From Melieria omissa (lineage: Eukaryota; Arthropoda; Insecta; Diptera; Ulidiidae): a stretch of DNA of 64,000 bases. Below, in pieces: positions 19,682-30,570 of this stretch (position 1 is the first letter of the stretch; the number at the start of each line of letters is the position of its first letter). Below the pieces are notes generated by a model, which saw only the letters and a program-made list of their open reading frames with translations, was not told the origin of the DNA and did no database searches. The position numbers and the translations under genes were made by a program. Location: the NCBI GenBank assembly GCA_963971225.1, contig OZ020269.1, positions 28,933,783 through 28,997,782 on the forward strand, in the 5' to 3' direction.

Positions 19682-22616
19682 TTTACGTAATTATTTAACT
19701 GGCCATAACAACCCGGTGTCGGGTTACGGCCTGCTGCAAAACTTCTTTACGCGCCTTCTCCAGTTGGTCACAACAAGAGATAACAGGGCCTCTTCAACTT
19801 GGTCCTTCCGCCGGAGACACGGCCTCCCTCTTCGGCGGCGACCTCCAACCACCGCATCGAACACCTTTTTCGCTGGAGCTTCGTCGTCCATACGGCAGAC
19901 ACGACCGAGCCAACGCAGCCGCTGGATGTTAATTCGCTGTGCTACGTCCATGTCCTTATACAGCTTGTTATCGATTCGTATACGATAGTCGTCGCCAATA
20001 CGAACAGGGCCGAAGATTTTAGGAAGTAAGTACCTTCCTTTCGAACACTCCAAAGGACGCTATATCGTTTCGCTTCGTAACGGCGGTGCCACGGTAGACG
20101 AATTCCTTGACAACTTCAAAAGTACATCTGTCAGCCTGAATGTGAGATCCTAGCCGCTGCGAGTCCCTGCGTGTATAAAGCATATACTTCGTCTTGCCCT
20201 CATTTACCACCAGACCCATTTTAGCATATTCTCTTTTGATAGCCACAAGGGCAGCGGTGATATCTCAGCGTAGGCAAGGAGCTGGACACTTTTGTGGAAA
20301 ATTGTGCCATTACGTTGTACACCAGCCTTGCGCAGAAAACTCTCTATGGTGAAGTTGAAGAGGTCGCAGGACAAAGGACCGCCATGTCTGAATCCTCGAA
20401 CGATATCGAATGGGTCAGAGAGGTCACTTCCAACCTTGACAGAGCTGCGCGTATTGCTCAACGTCGCTCTGCAAAGTCTCATGAGCTTTACAGGGGTACC
20501 TAGTTCAGACAATGCGGCATATAGGCGATCCCTCATCGGGCTATCTAATGCTGCCTTGTAAACGAGATGGTGTGTATCGATTTGAATCTCATGGGTCTTC
20601 TCCAGGATTTGGCGTAAAGTGAATATCTGGTCGATGGTGGACTTACCAGGTCTAAAGCCGCACTGATAAGAACCTTGTATGCAATGGGAAGTAGGCGATA
20701 CCCCTGTAGTTGGCGCATATTGTTCGCATATTGGGTCGCCTTTCTTCAGCACAGGGCAAAGGACACTGAGGTTCCAATCGTTGGGCATCCTTTCTTCCAG
20801 CCATATTTTGCAGATGAGCTAAAGCATGCACCTAATCAGCTCACCGCCGCCGGCCTTAAACAATTTAGCTCGTAGTCCCTCTGGCCCTGCAGCTTTATTG
20901 TTCTTAAGTCCCTGGATAGCGACCCACACCTGGTCATAGCTGGGCGGTGGCACATCCACATCGCTGTCGTCGATTGGTGCCAGTCTGGACATCTTTACCA
21001 CTGGCGGTATTGTTCCCATCGTCGCCTGCGAGCAGCTTGGTGAAGTGCTACTTTACAACCTCAGTACACCCTGCGCATCTGTAACCAGATCCCCGTTTTG
21101 GTCTTTCCAGGAAGATGCCCCGGGCTTAAATCCTTCCGTCAGACACTTGAAAGAACATTCGAGCGTTATTCCTGTTCCTACACTCCTCGATTTCCTCACG
21201 CTCTCCCATTTCTTGCTCCCGTTTCTTGCGTCTAAAGAGGCACCTCACTTTCTTCCTCTCCTCCCGGTATTTTTCTATCACGTCTCGCATAGCAGCCGCC
21301 TGCAGTGTTTTCTTGTAGGCAGCATTCTGCGCTGCAGTGGCTGTGCAACACTCTTCATCGTACCATAGGTTTTTGGTGATGGGCGTCGAAAACCAAGGAC
21401 ATTTTCTGCGGCGGCTCGCATGAGAGGGATAAGTGAGCCCATAATCCGCCGACGTCATCAGGTGGAGAGTTGAGCGGAATAGACTTCGGCTATCCCTTGT
21501 GATCGCAGCTTACTGGTGTCCAGCTTTCTTTGCAAACTAGGTTGCGCGGTCTTCGCTGCGCAAAGACGCATGCGTACCTTGGCTGCAACAAAGTAGTGGT
21601 CCGAGTCGATGTTGGGTTCTCGAAACGTGCGCACATCTAGAATGCTAGAAGTATGCCTCCCATCAATCACAATGTAATCAATCTGGCTGCGGGTGGATTG
21701 ATCGGGGTATAACCAGGTGGCCTTGTGGATATCGAGGTGCTGGAATCTGGTGCTACTAATTACCATGTTTCGTGCCGCGGCGAAATCGATCAGCCTCAGA
21801 CCGTTGTGCAAAGTGGCCGCATGGAGGCTGAACTGCCCGACTGTGGGACCAAATATACCTTCTCGCCCAAACTTTGCATTAAAGTCCCCGAGGACGATTT
21901 TGACGTCCAGGGCCGGGCACCCGTCGTAGACGTCCTCGAGCTTCGCATAGAAGGCATCCTTGGTCGCATTCCTCCTTCTCTTCCATCGGAGCGTGCGCGC
22001 AAATTAGGCTGATGCTAAAGTATTTAGCCTTGATGCAGATCGAGGCCAGCCGTTCGTTCACCGAAGTAAACCGAGAGACGTGGTGGCGAAGTCTCTTGCT
22101 GACCACAAATCCGCAGCCAAATTCGCGCTTCTGCGCATGGCAGCTGTAGTAGATGTCACAGTCTGCTCGCTTGGAGCAACCTTGTCCTGTCCATCGCATT
22201 TCCTGGATGGCGCTGATGTCAGCCTTACATTTGCCGAGGGCTCCCGCCAGTTGGATAGCGGCACTTTCCCTATAGAGGGTCCATTCCAGGTGCATATCCT
22301 ACAATCGTGGTCCTTTAATCATTTGTTGTGATCGTAAACATAGTAAGTTCCATCCGAGGCTTGCTTTTTGGCTTTCATTGGTTGCTGATTTTACATGGCG
22401 GGCACCAAACCTTGCGCACAACCCAAATTTCAAGTCCTGGGATTGGACACGCTGCACACATTGGTTCACTATTCAGTGGGTGCTGCAAAGCTATCCAGAA
22501 GAGCCGCGCGGAGGCTGTGTATCAGCTTAGATTGGACAGAGACAAGGATCGTTCTGGCGTTCGCCAGGTTGAACGCAATCAGAGACTTTACCTTGTATGT
22601 CCGCTCCCATCCTTCC
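19682..22616 (-). mobile_element. RTE-like non-LTR retrotransposon, copy B, near full length but defective
   Basis: A 2.9 kb minus-strand element flanked by GTATGTACGTCC (19670-19681) and GTATGTATGTCC (22617-22628), a likely 12 bp target-site duplication. On its strand come, in order: an APE endonuclease with MRWTGQG, RSQIDYI and an intact DSDHYFV (SDH motif); the reverse transcriptase (CGFRPGKSTIDQIF, VRGFRHGGPLSCDLF); and a C-terminal region with RLRWLGRVCRMDDEAPAKKV, typical of RTE-type elements. The YADD box is destroyed by the same deletion as in copy A, so the element cannot encode an active polymerase. Several frameshifts are also present. It was probably co-duplicated with the receptor block. 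Confidence 0.88.
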
Positions 22617-23396
22617 GTATGTATGTCCGATATTAGCGAAAAGGTCTTTCTCCTTTAAATATTTAAAAGAATACAACAAAATGTCGTTAGTGAAGCCGAT
22701 ATGGTTTGTTTAAATAGTCCCCTTCAGCGTCAGTATAGCTATTTAAATGATCTAAAATCATGTCTAATGATTCGTCTTTCAGGATGTCGGTACCAGCCTT
22801 TTGGCTTCTACGTCCTCAAAGCGCCTTTGTTTAATCGGTAAATGCATTTTTTGTTCATAAGGTGACAGTCGCTTGATGCCGCGTCAAACGAGGAGTGGTT
22901 GATGGTAAAAATTCTACTTTTAGTCAGAACATCAGTCACAACTGTATCGATGAGATGGTGTCTTTCGATAGCCAAAAGTTCAGTTAAACTAAAATTATAA
23001 AATTTCTTCTTTTAAAAAAATATCAAAATAAATATTACTGACTAAATATTAAATACCATCTAAATAAACATTCAAAAATGTGTAAAATGTAACTTATTAT
23101 TTAACTTTTAACTATTTAAATTTGTTGTCACATTTTAAGTTTTCAACTAAAATATGCAGTTTTCAAATATGCAAGACTTTCAAAAACTACTCGAATTCCA
23201 AAGTCAAACAAAATTTTAACCCTGAAGCTCAGACGTTTGCAATGTTGTATGTTGCCATATAGCAATCACATGGCAAAAGGGTTAAGAAAACAACAAAACC
23301 TTAAACTTGGCACATTGAAGTTTTTATTGCGTAATGAGACAACTTTAATACGTTATTGAATCGTATTACACAGAGTAATTCCACCAGAGTAAGCAC
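22617..23396. repeat. array spacer, homologous upstream region of Gr4
   Basis: Counterpart of 10413-11237, starting with the LINE target site and followed by the same ordered blocks. The ATGCAGTTTTC block is damaged here (about 23155-23175), which breaks the short ORF seen upstream of the other copies. No gene is seen. Confidence 0.75.
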
Positions 23397-23470
23397 CACA
23401 TAATCTAAACTTATCTATAATTTATAGAATATACATTCATATCTTTTTATGTTTATAGTGCGAATGATTA
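23397..23470 (+). promoter_or_regulatory. conserved promoter-like block upstream of Gr4
   Basis: Same block as before the other receptors, with CTATAATTTATAG at 23415-23427. The preceding CAGTTGG segment of Gr2/Gr3 is replaced by a short different sequence. Confidence 0.45.
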
Positions 23471-23631
23471 TGTTAATTGAAACGACTCACCCTTGTAATC
23501 AACAGAATGGCTGCAATAGACTAAAATTGCGTTGTTGTAGAACTGTGGTGGCTATTGCGCTCGCCACGACCGCGACAGGACTCAGTCGAATTATTTCAAC
23601 CGAGACGTGTAAGAAATGCAGGGCAAGCTGA
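23449..23631 (+). other. conserved 60-codon upstream ORF overlapping the Gr4 start
   Basis: Again exactly 60 codons with a 16 nt overlap. This is the most divergent copy (TTHPCNQQNGCN in place of MTQPCNQQNGFN) yet still without stop codons or frameshifts. Confidence 0.4.
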
Positions 23632-24923
23632 TTCAAAACCGAGCCAAAACCTTTCATCGAATTTGCCGAATTTTGCTGATCTACGATCTGCGCTACAACA
23701 GCAACACACGACAGCTGGAACGAAAAAGGAGCAACTGGTGTTTGAGATTTTTAATTCATCTGCTGTTGGTCGTGATCAGCACCATTATGTCCAGTGGCAG
23801 TGTGTTGCTTGCTTTTATCAGTCTCGCCTCCGATTCCTTTTTTCCGGACGAGACCAGCTTGTTCACGCAGCAGCTGGTTTTAATGTCCAGCATATCTGTG
23901 ACGCGCTGCTATTCCATGGCATATTTGTTGAAGATGGCGTTGTCGCAATCTTATCGAAAGCTTCTCGAGCACCTATTGATCAACGTTTGGAAGTTGAAAG
24001 CACAAGTGCGGGCCCTCACCGGAGCGGATGTCCGCGTCCTGCCACAGCTGAGGACGTTGCTGCGCATGAAGGACGTCGTCGTCCTCGTGCAGCTCTGTGT
24101 AATGTCGTATCCACTTTTCATTGTTCCGCTGCCGTATTTCCTGCTGATCGAGTTCAGCTACTACGCCTACCAGACAATGCAACTGACCCTACTGAGCCTG
24201 CATCGCGACCTGAATGCGCTGCTCGAAAGAGGAAATCATCGCACCGAGCGACGCGCAGTGTGCACTGCCAGCTGCAGGAAGACAGCGCAGCGTCTGCGCC
24301 GAGTCATGCCGCTTTTGTATCGACTCGGAAAAGCGCACGCACAGTTCACGACACTATTTCACTGGTATCCCAAGCTGATCTACCTCACAATTTTCAGCTG
24401 CATTTTCAACATAAGCAAATACATCGGCTGTCTTTTTCTGAACTTCAAAGGGGACACCAGCTTTTGGCTTAGCGTACTCACGGAGGTTGTGTTTGAGATA
24501 CCGTTCATTGTGTTGCCCTGGCTGAAAATTAGCCTGATGGCCTCCATAAACGATTCACATCTGGAGGAAGCCAAGTTCTCGCTCGATCTGTGCACAGTTG
24601 CCATTGCGAAGCTGCCGGCCGAAGGCGAAGATTGCGGCTGGTGTAAATCGATAAAGAAATCGGTGAGTGTATGGCTGAATGTTGTAGTTGTTGTACGCCA
24701 TTCCTCATATATGTTTTGAAATTTGAACTGCTTCTAGGTTGAAGTGTTTCTGTTGCACACTCAACTGCAACCGCCGACGCTGAACGTCTTCAGGAACACG
24801 CGCTTGAATCGGCAGTTCGCATGGCATTTTACCATATCATCGATTCTGTATGCATTGACCTGTGCGCAATTTGAAATATTCCATGCAAAGGAATGTCAAC
24901 GATACCCTGATCCTAAAACATAA
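23616..24923 (+). CDS. gustatory receptor Gr4 (7tm_7 family), two exons
   Basis: Fourth receptor, 410 aa. Exon 1 is 23616-24662; intron 24663-24737 (75 nt, phase 0); exon 2 is 24738-24923. It is two residues shorter than the others because of an in-frame deletion in TM4 (IVPLPYF against IPFPFPYF). It has the most divergent TM2-TM3 segment (SVLLAFISLASDSFFPDE). Central exon 1 matches Gr1 (HRDLNALL, FTT.FHW, LIYLTIF, SVLTEVV, KISLMAS). The intron, the SSILY and EIFHA residues of exon 2 and the 3' flank match Gr2. TM7 keeps Y-x5-QF. It is last in the array; the shared 3' flank ends near 25020. The frame and splice sites are intact. Confidence 0.93.
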
Positions 24924-25106
24924 TGATGTTATATATATTCCATTCAAATCAATTTATGGTCAAAGTTCATTTAAAGGATCACATCACGTTTGAAAAAAAA
25001 TTTATGAACATTTACTTTTCTCTAAATGTATCGTTCCAGTGTTCTGTGGATCCTGCACGACTCGAATCCTCTGTATTTTATGTTGTCGTTCTTGTATCAA
25101 CTTCCG

Positions 25107-25112
25107 AATAAA
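25107..25112 (+). terminator. AATAAA, possible polyadenylation signal for Gr4
   Basis: An AATAAA lies about 185 nt after the Gr4 stop, beyond the end of the 3' flank shared with Gr2. The equivalent region after Gr2 is occupied by LINE debris. Assignment to Gr4 is by position only. Confidence 0.35.
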
Positions 25113-26887
25113 CCACATGCACACCCGCAATCCCGCGTATTATTATTCTTTCAAGCGATCCGCCGACGGCTCTTTTCTAACTTGATTGGTTTGAATGATC
25201 GCAATTGAGGTACATTTGGGATAAAAATGAAACAGAAGCATAGGAAAAGGATCGAATTATTTCTAGATCGAATCTTCTTCCAAAATTTGAAAGTTCTCTG
25301 AACTTTTAGATTTAACAAGCTTATCTAAGCTTATTGAAAGTGAAAGAAAAGATGCGTTATCGATCTTCTTCCGAAATTCCAAAGTTCTCTGAATTCCAAG
25401 ATTAAACGCAGTACGATTTCTATCTTAGAATTTGTTTTATTTCTGGTGAATGTAGTAAATTACTGCATATTACAAATTACTTAACCATCTAGTTCCCAAG
25501 AAGGCCTGTAGACATCCTAAGCTTAAAAAAATTCTCTAAATTACACCTTATGATTTTTCTAGCTGATTTTGAACGTATGGAAAGGGAAATTTACATTTTA
25601 TAAAATAAATGTAGTCAGATAACGCTGCCACATGCACAACGGCAGTAATTGTAAGACAAAGTTGAAGTTTCGTGAGAAAGTAAGCAAATAATTATTTTTG
25701 AAATTGTGTAAGAAACAACACATTTTTTAAATAAATTGAGAGCCTCAATAAAACTAAAAAAATTATTAGTGAGTAGCTGTTAATGTATTCTTTGAGAAAA
25801 TAAAAGAAAATTATGACAAAAAGTTTTTACACTCCTCCTACCTGACCCAAACCCTAGAGTGTCTGTAGGCCTGCTTGGGATGAAAAGCCTAAATAATTAA
25901 CGATCCTTGATGATGTTTTTTCGCTATTTAAGCATTATTTATGGATTTGAACCGAAATTTTGATGCACCACAATGTAAAACAGATCATGTTACTGCAAAA
26001 ATTTATACTAAGTCCTAGTCCGCAGGGGTTGATGAGAGAACTAGTCTCCCCTAGTCCTTTATTTCATGGAGTATATTGGTCGACATCTGTGTGAAAAGAT
26101 AACAAGGCATTAAAAAATATTAAGAACCGCCATATATATATATATCTATACCGATTTTTTTAGTTTTCTATGTTTATATACCCCAAACATACCCCCGCCT
26201 TACCCCACCCCTTTTTATTTATGGTCTCTTACGTGTATGAACTGAAACTGTTACCCGTTATTTATGCTTAAATATATTTAAAAAAAAAAAATTTAAATTA
26301 ATTACAAAAAAAAATTTCATATGGGATTTTTTTGGGCTTTGTATCCCAAGCAGACCTGTAGACCTTCTAGTTTCTACACCCTCTATCACGCCTCCTATGG
26401 ACATGACATTTTTTTTCCCCGAACAAACATTACTTCTCCACCCCAAAACTATCACTGGTAATTTTTTAACAAGATCAAAAACTTGAGAACTAGAGGGTTA
26501 ATAATTAGATCATAATAATATTTTGTATTCTTTAAGTAGCAATCCGTTATTTTCTCTGATATCTACAGCGGTCATACCAAAAAGTTTTTCTTAGACTTCT
26601 TTACAAATGATACTTCGTTCATTGGTTAAACGTTTCTTTGGAAGATACTGCTTGGAGTCTTAATAAACTCCCTTTGTGGAGCAGGCACTTGTAAGGACAA
26701 AATCAATATACAATATTAAAACAAAACTTGTAGAACCCGGAAACCACTTCGATTCCCAAACTCTGGTCACGGCTGCTTCTACCTCAACTACGCTTGCTTC
26801 GACCTTAGTCTTCAATCAGTATAATCAATCTGATAGCGATTGCCTGAAACTACTCTTCTTGATACTCAACAATATGGTTGGGACCAC
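25113..26887. other. non-coding AT-rich DNA
   Basis: I see no gene. There are poly-A and TA runs (about 26130-26150, 26280-26320). A CCCAAGNAGRCCTGTAGAC-like phrase recurs near 25495 and 26345, and in inverse orientation near 25860, hinting at old repeats. Confidence 0.55.
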
Positions 26888-27098
26888 AGTGCATTAGTTC
26901 AAAAGTGAGTTCGAGCTGATTCTACTCTAAATCTGTGGATCATAAACTAGTGAATCGAACTAACTTGCAAATTTCTGTGGTCCATCAATTCGATCAGTGA
27001 ATTCTTTCAAAAGTGAGTTCTATCCGGTTCTAATCTGAATCTTTGGTTTGAAGTAATCATAATCCAGTGAATCGAACCCAACTACAAATTTCTTTGTT
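26888..27098. repeat. about 115 bp tandem duplication
   Basis: Two diverged copies share TTCAAAAGTGAGTTC, then TCTACTCTAAATCTGTGG / TCTAATCTGAATCTTTGG, then AGTGAATCGAAC, then CAAATTTCT. The first is about 26898-26985, the second about 27008-27095. No coding content. Confidence 0.65.
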
Positions 27099-27104
27099 TC
27101 ATTT

Positions 27105-28541
27105 ATATATATAAAAATGAACGTGGTCCATTCGGCTGCTTAAAACTCGAGAACGGCTGGACCAACTTGATACTTCCTTCGGCGGGTTTGTTCGAAATTG
27201 TTACGTGAAGGTTTATAAAAACAGAAAAGTCGGGAAAACGGGGCGTAGCGTCACCAGAATACATTTTTAGACAATAACTTTGGAACCATAAGTCACACAT
27301 CAATTAAATTTAGTTCACACTTACTATTTAATCATGTCCGTCGACCGAGGGAATGGGGTGGGTATTGGACAAGGGGGTGTGGCACCGCCCATACAACTCA
27401 AATCTTTTAAGTGGAATAGCTTCGAAATTGTAAGTCGCACAGCATTGAAATTTGTGGTACCGTCGTTTCATAGATGTATCATTCTACTGTTAAAATTTGA
27501 TGGGCGTTGAATAAGGGGCGTGGCACATTTTTTATGCAGCAGAACTGTACAATTTATTTATTTTATATTGAATAGCTGCGGCATTGTAAGTCGCACAGCA
27601 TTGAACTTTAGTGTATCGTCGCCCCATAGATGTGTTTTTCTACTGTTAGAATTTTATGGGCGTTGGACAAGGAGGGTGGCACATTTGTTTGACCCCAACT
27701 ATTCGCATAATTGTTTAACTGTTACTCACACATCAATGAAACTTAGTACGAATTTACCATTTATTCATATCTTTCCACAGAGGGAATGGGGCGGGTATTT
27801 ACCAAGGGGGCGTGGCACCGCACATACAACTTAAATCTTTTATATGGAATAGCTTCGGAATCGTAAGCCTCACAGTGTTGAAATTGAACATGCCATGGTC
27901 CCATAGAAGTGTCATTCCACTGTTAAAATTGTATGGCGTTGAACAAGGGGCGTGGCAAATCTTTTATGCAGCAAAAATGTAAGTCGTACATCAATGAAAC
28001 TTGGTATGAACCTACCATTGAATAATATCTTTCGATAGAGGGAATAGGGTTGGTATTGAAAAAGGGGGTGTGGCATCGCCCATACAACTCAAATCTTTTT
28101 TCAATGGAATAGCTTCGGACTTGTAAGCCGCACAGCATTGAAATTTTGTGTACCGTCGTTTCATAGATGTGTCATTCTACTAATGAGATTTGATCGGCGT
28201 TGGTCAAGGGGCGTGGCACATTTTTTATGATCCAACAGTTATGCAGCACACACACAGTGAAACTTGGTACGATTTTTCCACTTAGCAAAATGTGTTTTTC
28301 ATATTTTTGAAAATCGAAATCTACCATGGTAATCTAAGGGTTAAGAATTTGTTTAGAGTAAATGTGGAAACTCATGACTTAAAGGGACTTTTGATTTCAC
28401 AGTTGTTAGAACCACTTGACATCAAAGATAGTATACATATGTTTTTTTTTTAATCAAAATCTGACGGGATCAACAATGCGTTCAAAATTTGTATCGGGTG
28501 AAAGAAGAGAGCTTGCGTGCGAAACCGCGGGGCCCAGCTAG
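27105..28541 (+). mobile_element. Helitron-like non-autonomous element with internal tandem repeats
   Basis: The segment starts with a TATATATAAAAATGAACG-like head and ends with GAAACCGCGGGGCCCAGCTAG followed by T. A GC-rich end with terminal CTAG before T is typical of Helitrons. Inside, a module (GTCGCACAGCATTGAA ... GTCATTCTACTGTTAAAAT ... GGGGCGTGGCACATTTTTTATG) recurs near 27430, 27590, 27860 and 28125. A second module (ACATCAATGAAACTTGGTA ... GAGGGAATGGGG ... CCCATACAACTCAAATC) recurs near 27290, 27725 and 27975. No Rep/helicase ORF is present. The exact 5' end is uncertain. Confidence 0.5.
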
Positions 28542-30514
28542 TTTATTTATAATACTGCTCTACTTGATGCTCAAATATGTATGTTCGACCGCAGTCTGAA
28601 TCCTGACAAAGGAAGCTTTCGACATTCAATAAAAGAACAACGTTTGACAAGTGCCGGTTTGAACCAAAGAACGGCGGCCTGTCAGCAAACGTGTCCAGCC
28701 ACAAGCCAGACACGCATACACACAATCCAAGTAATAGCAACAACAATGACGACAAAAGCCGCCTAACTGACGTTGGCGTCAGCAGCAGCTTGGGTGGCAT
28801 GCAACAGTGCTGCAAAATGTGCTCGAGTAGTTGTGACAAGCGGCCAGTTGCATACACCGCCCACCGATAGGAATGAAAAAAAAGCTACTGGCTGCGTATG
28901 CACCATCTGCCTTTGCAGCGTTGATCTTCGTTTCGTTGGACACACACACACACACAGAAGTTTTTTGCGTTGCATGTTTGTTGCATGCGACACAAGTGTA
29001 GCAACATGTCGTCTGAAGCAGAGAAATGCAACATTTTTTAGTTTAAACTTTATGCTTAAATATTCGCTTTCAAACTGTTGTTGCCTCGGTACGGCACCCT
29101 AACGCCAAGCCGCTTCCAGCATAGAACCCACGCAACACGACGACACCACGAAGAAAGGGTTGAGGCACTAAATTCGATTGATAAGTTTATGTCGGTCGTT
29201 ATTTGCCGTTGGACTCGGAGACGACGGGCAGGCAGGCAGCCAGGCAGGCGGTAATGGCGGCATCAAAAATAATGACAACAACAATGATGCTGAACAAACA
29301 CAGCAACAACAGTAGCGACAGCACAAGTCGCATTAGCTGGCAGCCGATAAGAAATGAAGGAGCAGCTACAAAAATTGCAGTAGCCGAAGGAAGCGAGGCG
29401 GCGAACGGCAGCTAGCAGTCAGCAGGAGATGAGAAAAATCCAGTGGCACTGCCACGTCCAACGGACGCACTCATGCATGTTGCGATGTTGCCAGCCAGCC
29501 AGCTCGATGGCTGTCTGCGTCTGCCAGTGTGCCCGTCCGTCTGCCCGCTTGTAGCGCAGCTATGCGAAATAATCAACTTTTGCATTTAAAGCTTCAAAAT
29601 TGAAATTCCAGCATAAAAGGATTTTTACGTTGAGACATGCTGAAAGCCTGCAACATTGCCAGTCGGCAGCTGGCAGCGGAGTCAGCGGGCAGTCGCAACG
29701 ACAGTAACAGCACCAGCACCAGCAACAACGACAACGCCAAGCCAAGGCGGCCGTATTTGAATTTAAATTGTAATGATGAAAAGTTTTCAGCGACCGAGGC
29801 GCCGACAGCAAAGGCTTAAGGCCGCTTCAGCAATGGGTGGCGCCAGCAGCCGGCGGCAGCGCGTAGGAGAAGCTGCCAGCGACGCTGAAGAAAGCCGCAC
29901 TCTACTTGCACAATGTGCAGATAGTTTGTTTTTTTTTGTTTGTTTGACGTGCGATTAGAAATTCGACTGGTCCCATGGCCGCAGCCGTTCGGACATTTTA
30001 CCCTACTTTGCTGTTGGGTCTTTGGCATTTGCCGCTGCTTGCCGCTTTGAAGGCACTGAAAGGCGCACTGGCTGCCATATTGACAGAAGGTCTTAACTCT
30101 TTGCTCTTACACTCTGGCAATGTTCGGTTTTTGTTTCTGTTGTTGTTGTTGTTGCTGTGTATTGTATGCAGTCTGGCCGAATACAAAAGAGCGACTGTGC
30201 GACTCAGGATGGGACAATGTATTTTACTAAAGAGTTTTGCTGCGTTGTATGTTAATTTCAATCAACATTTGGTAATTATGTACGAAGAAATGCGCATTGA
30301 ATGGGTGTGTTTAGTAAGAGCAGCATTACACAAACTCTACCAATGGGTATGCAGCGTTTTAGTTCAGAAAGTTATGAATCGTTTTTAAGTGATTTCAAAA
30401 GTTTTTCAAATAGTTTCAAAGACAAATAAATGCGAAATTCAAGTTAATGCGAAATGGTACAGTACCAACATGGAAATTGTGTGGAACGAATGAACTTTAA
30501 TCAACGATATTACT
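28542..30514. other. non-coding, CAA/CAG/TTG-rich
   Basis: I see no supported gene. There are CA runs (28938-28955), CAGGCAGG (29228-29245), CAACAA and TTGTTG runs. A 137-codon plus ORF (29975-30388) is hydrophobic because of a TTG run and has no recognisable domain. The composition resembles fly intronic, UTR or cis-regulatory DNA. Confidence 0.5.
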
Positions 30515-30570
30515 CCATTTTGTTCGATAGCACCGTACGACAGCATTTTTCACGCCGGGCGGAATACATA
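30515..30570 (+). repeat. dispersed repeat copy 1, left part (split by the Tc1 element)
   Basis: ACCGTACGACAGCATTTTTCACGCCGG matches the left part of the repeats at 45745-45905 and 51783-51950. The right part resumes after the Tc1 element at 32245 with GTGCGTGAAATTAGAAACC. Confidence 0.7.

Noticed and set aside
29975..30388. 137-codon hydrophobic ORF
   Set aside because: Hydrophobicity comes largely from a TTG run; no domain, no neighbouring exons, no supporting context.
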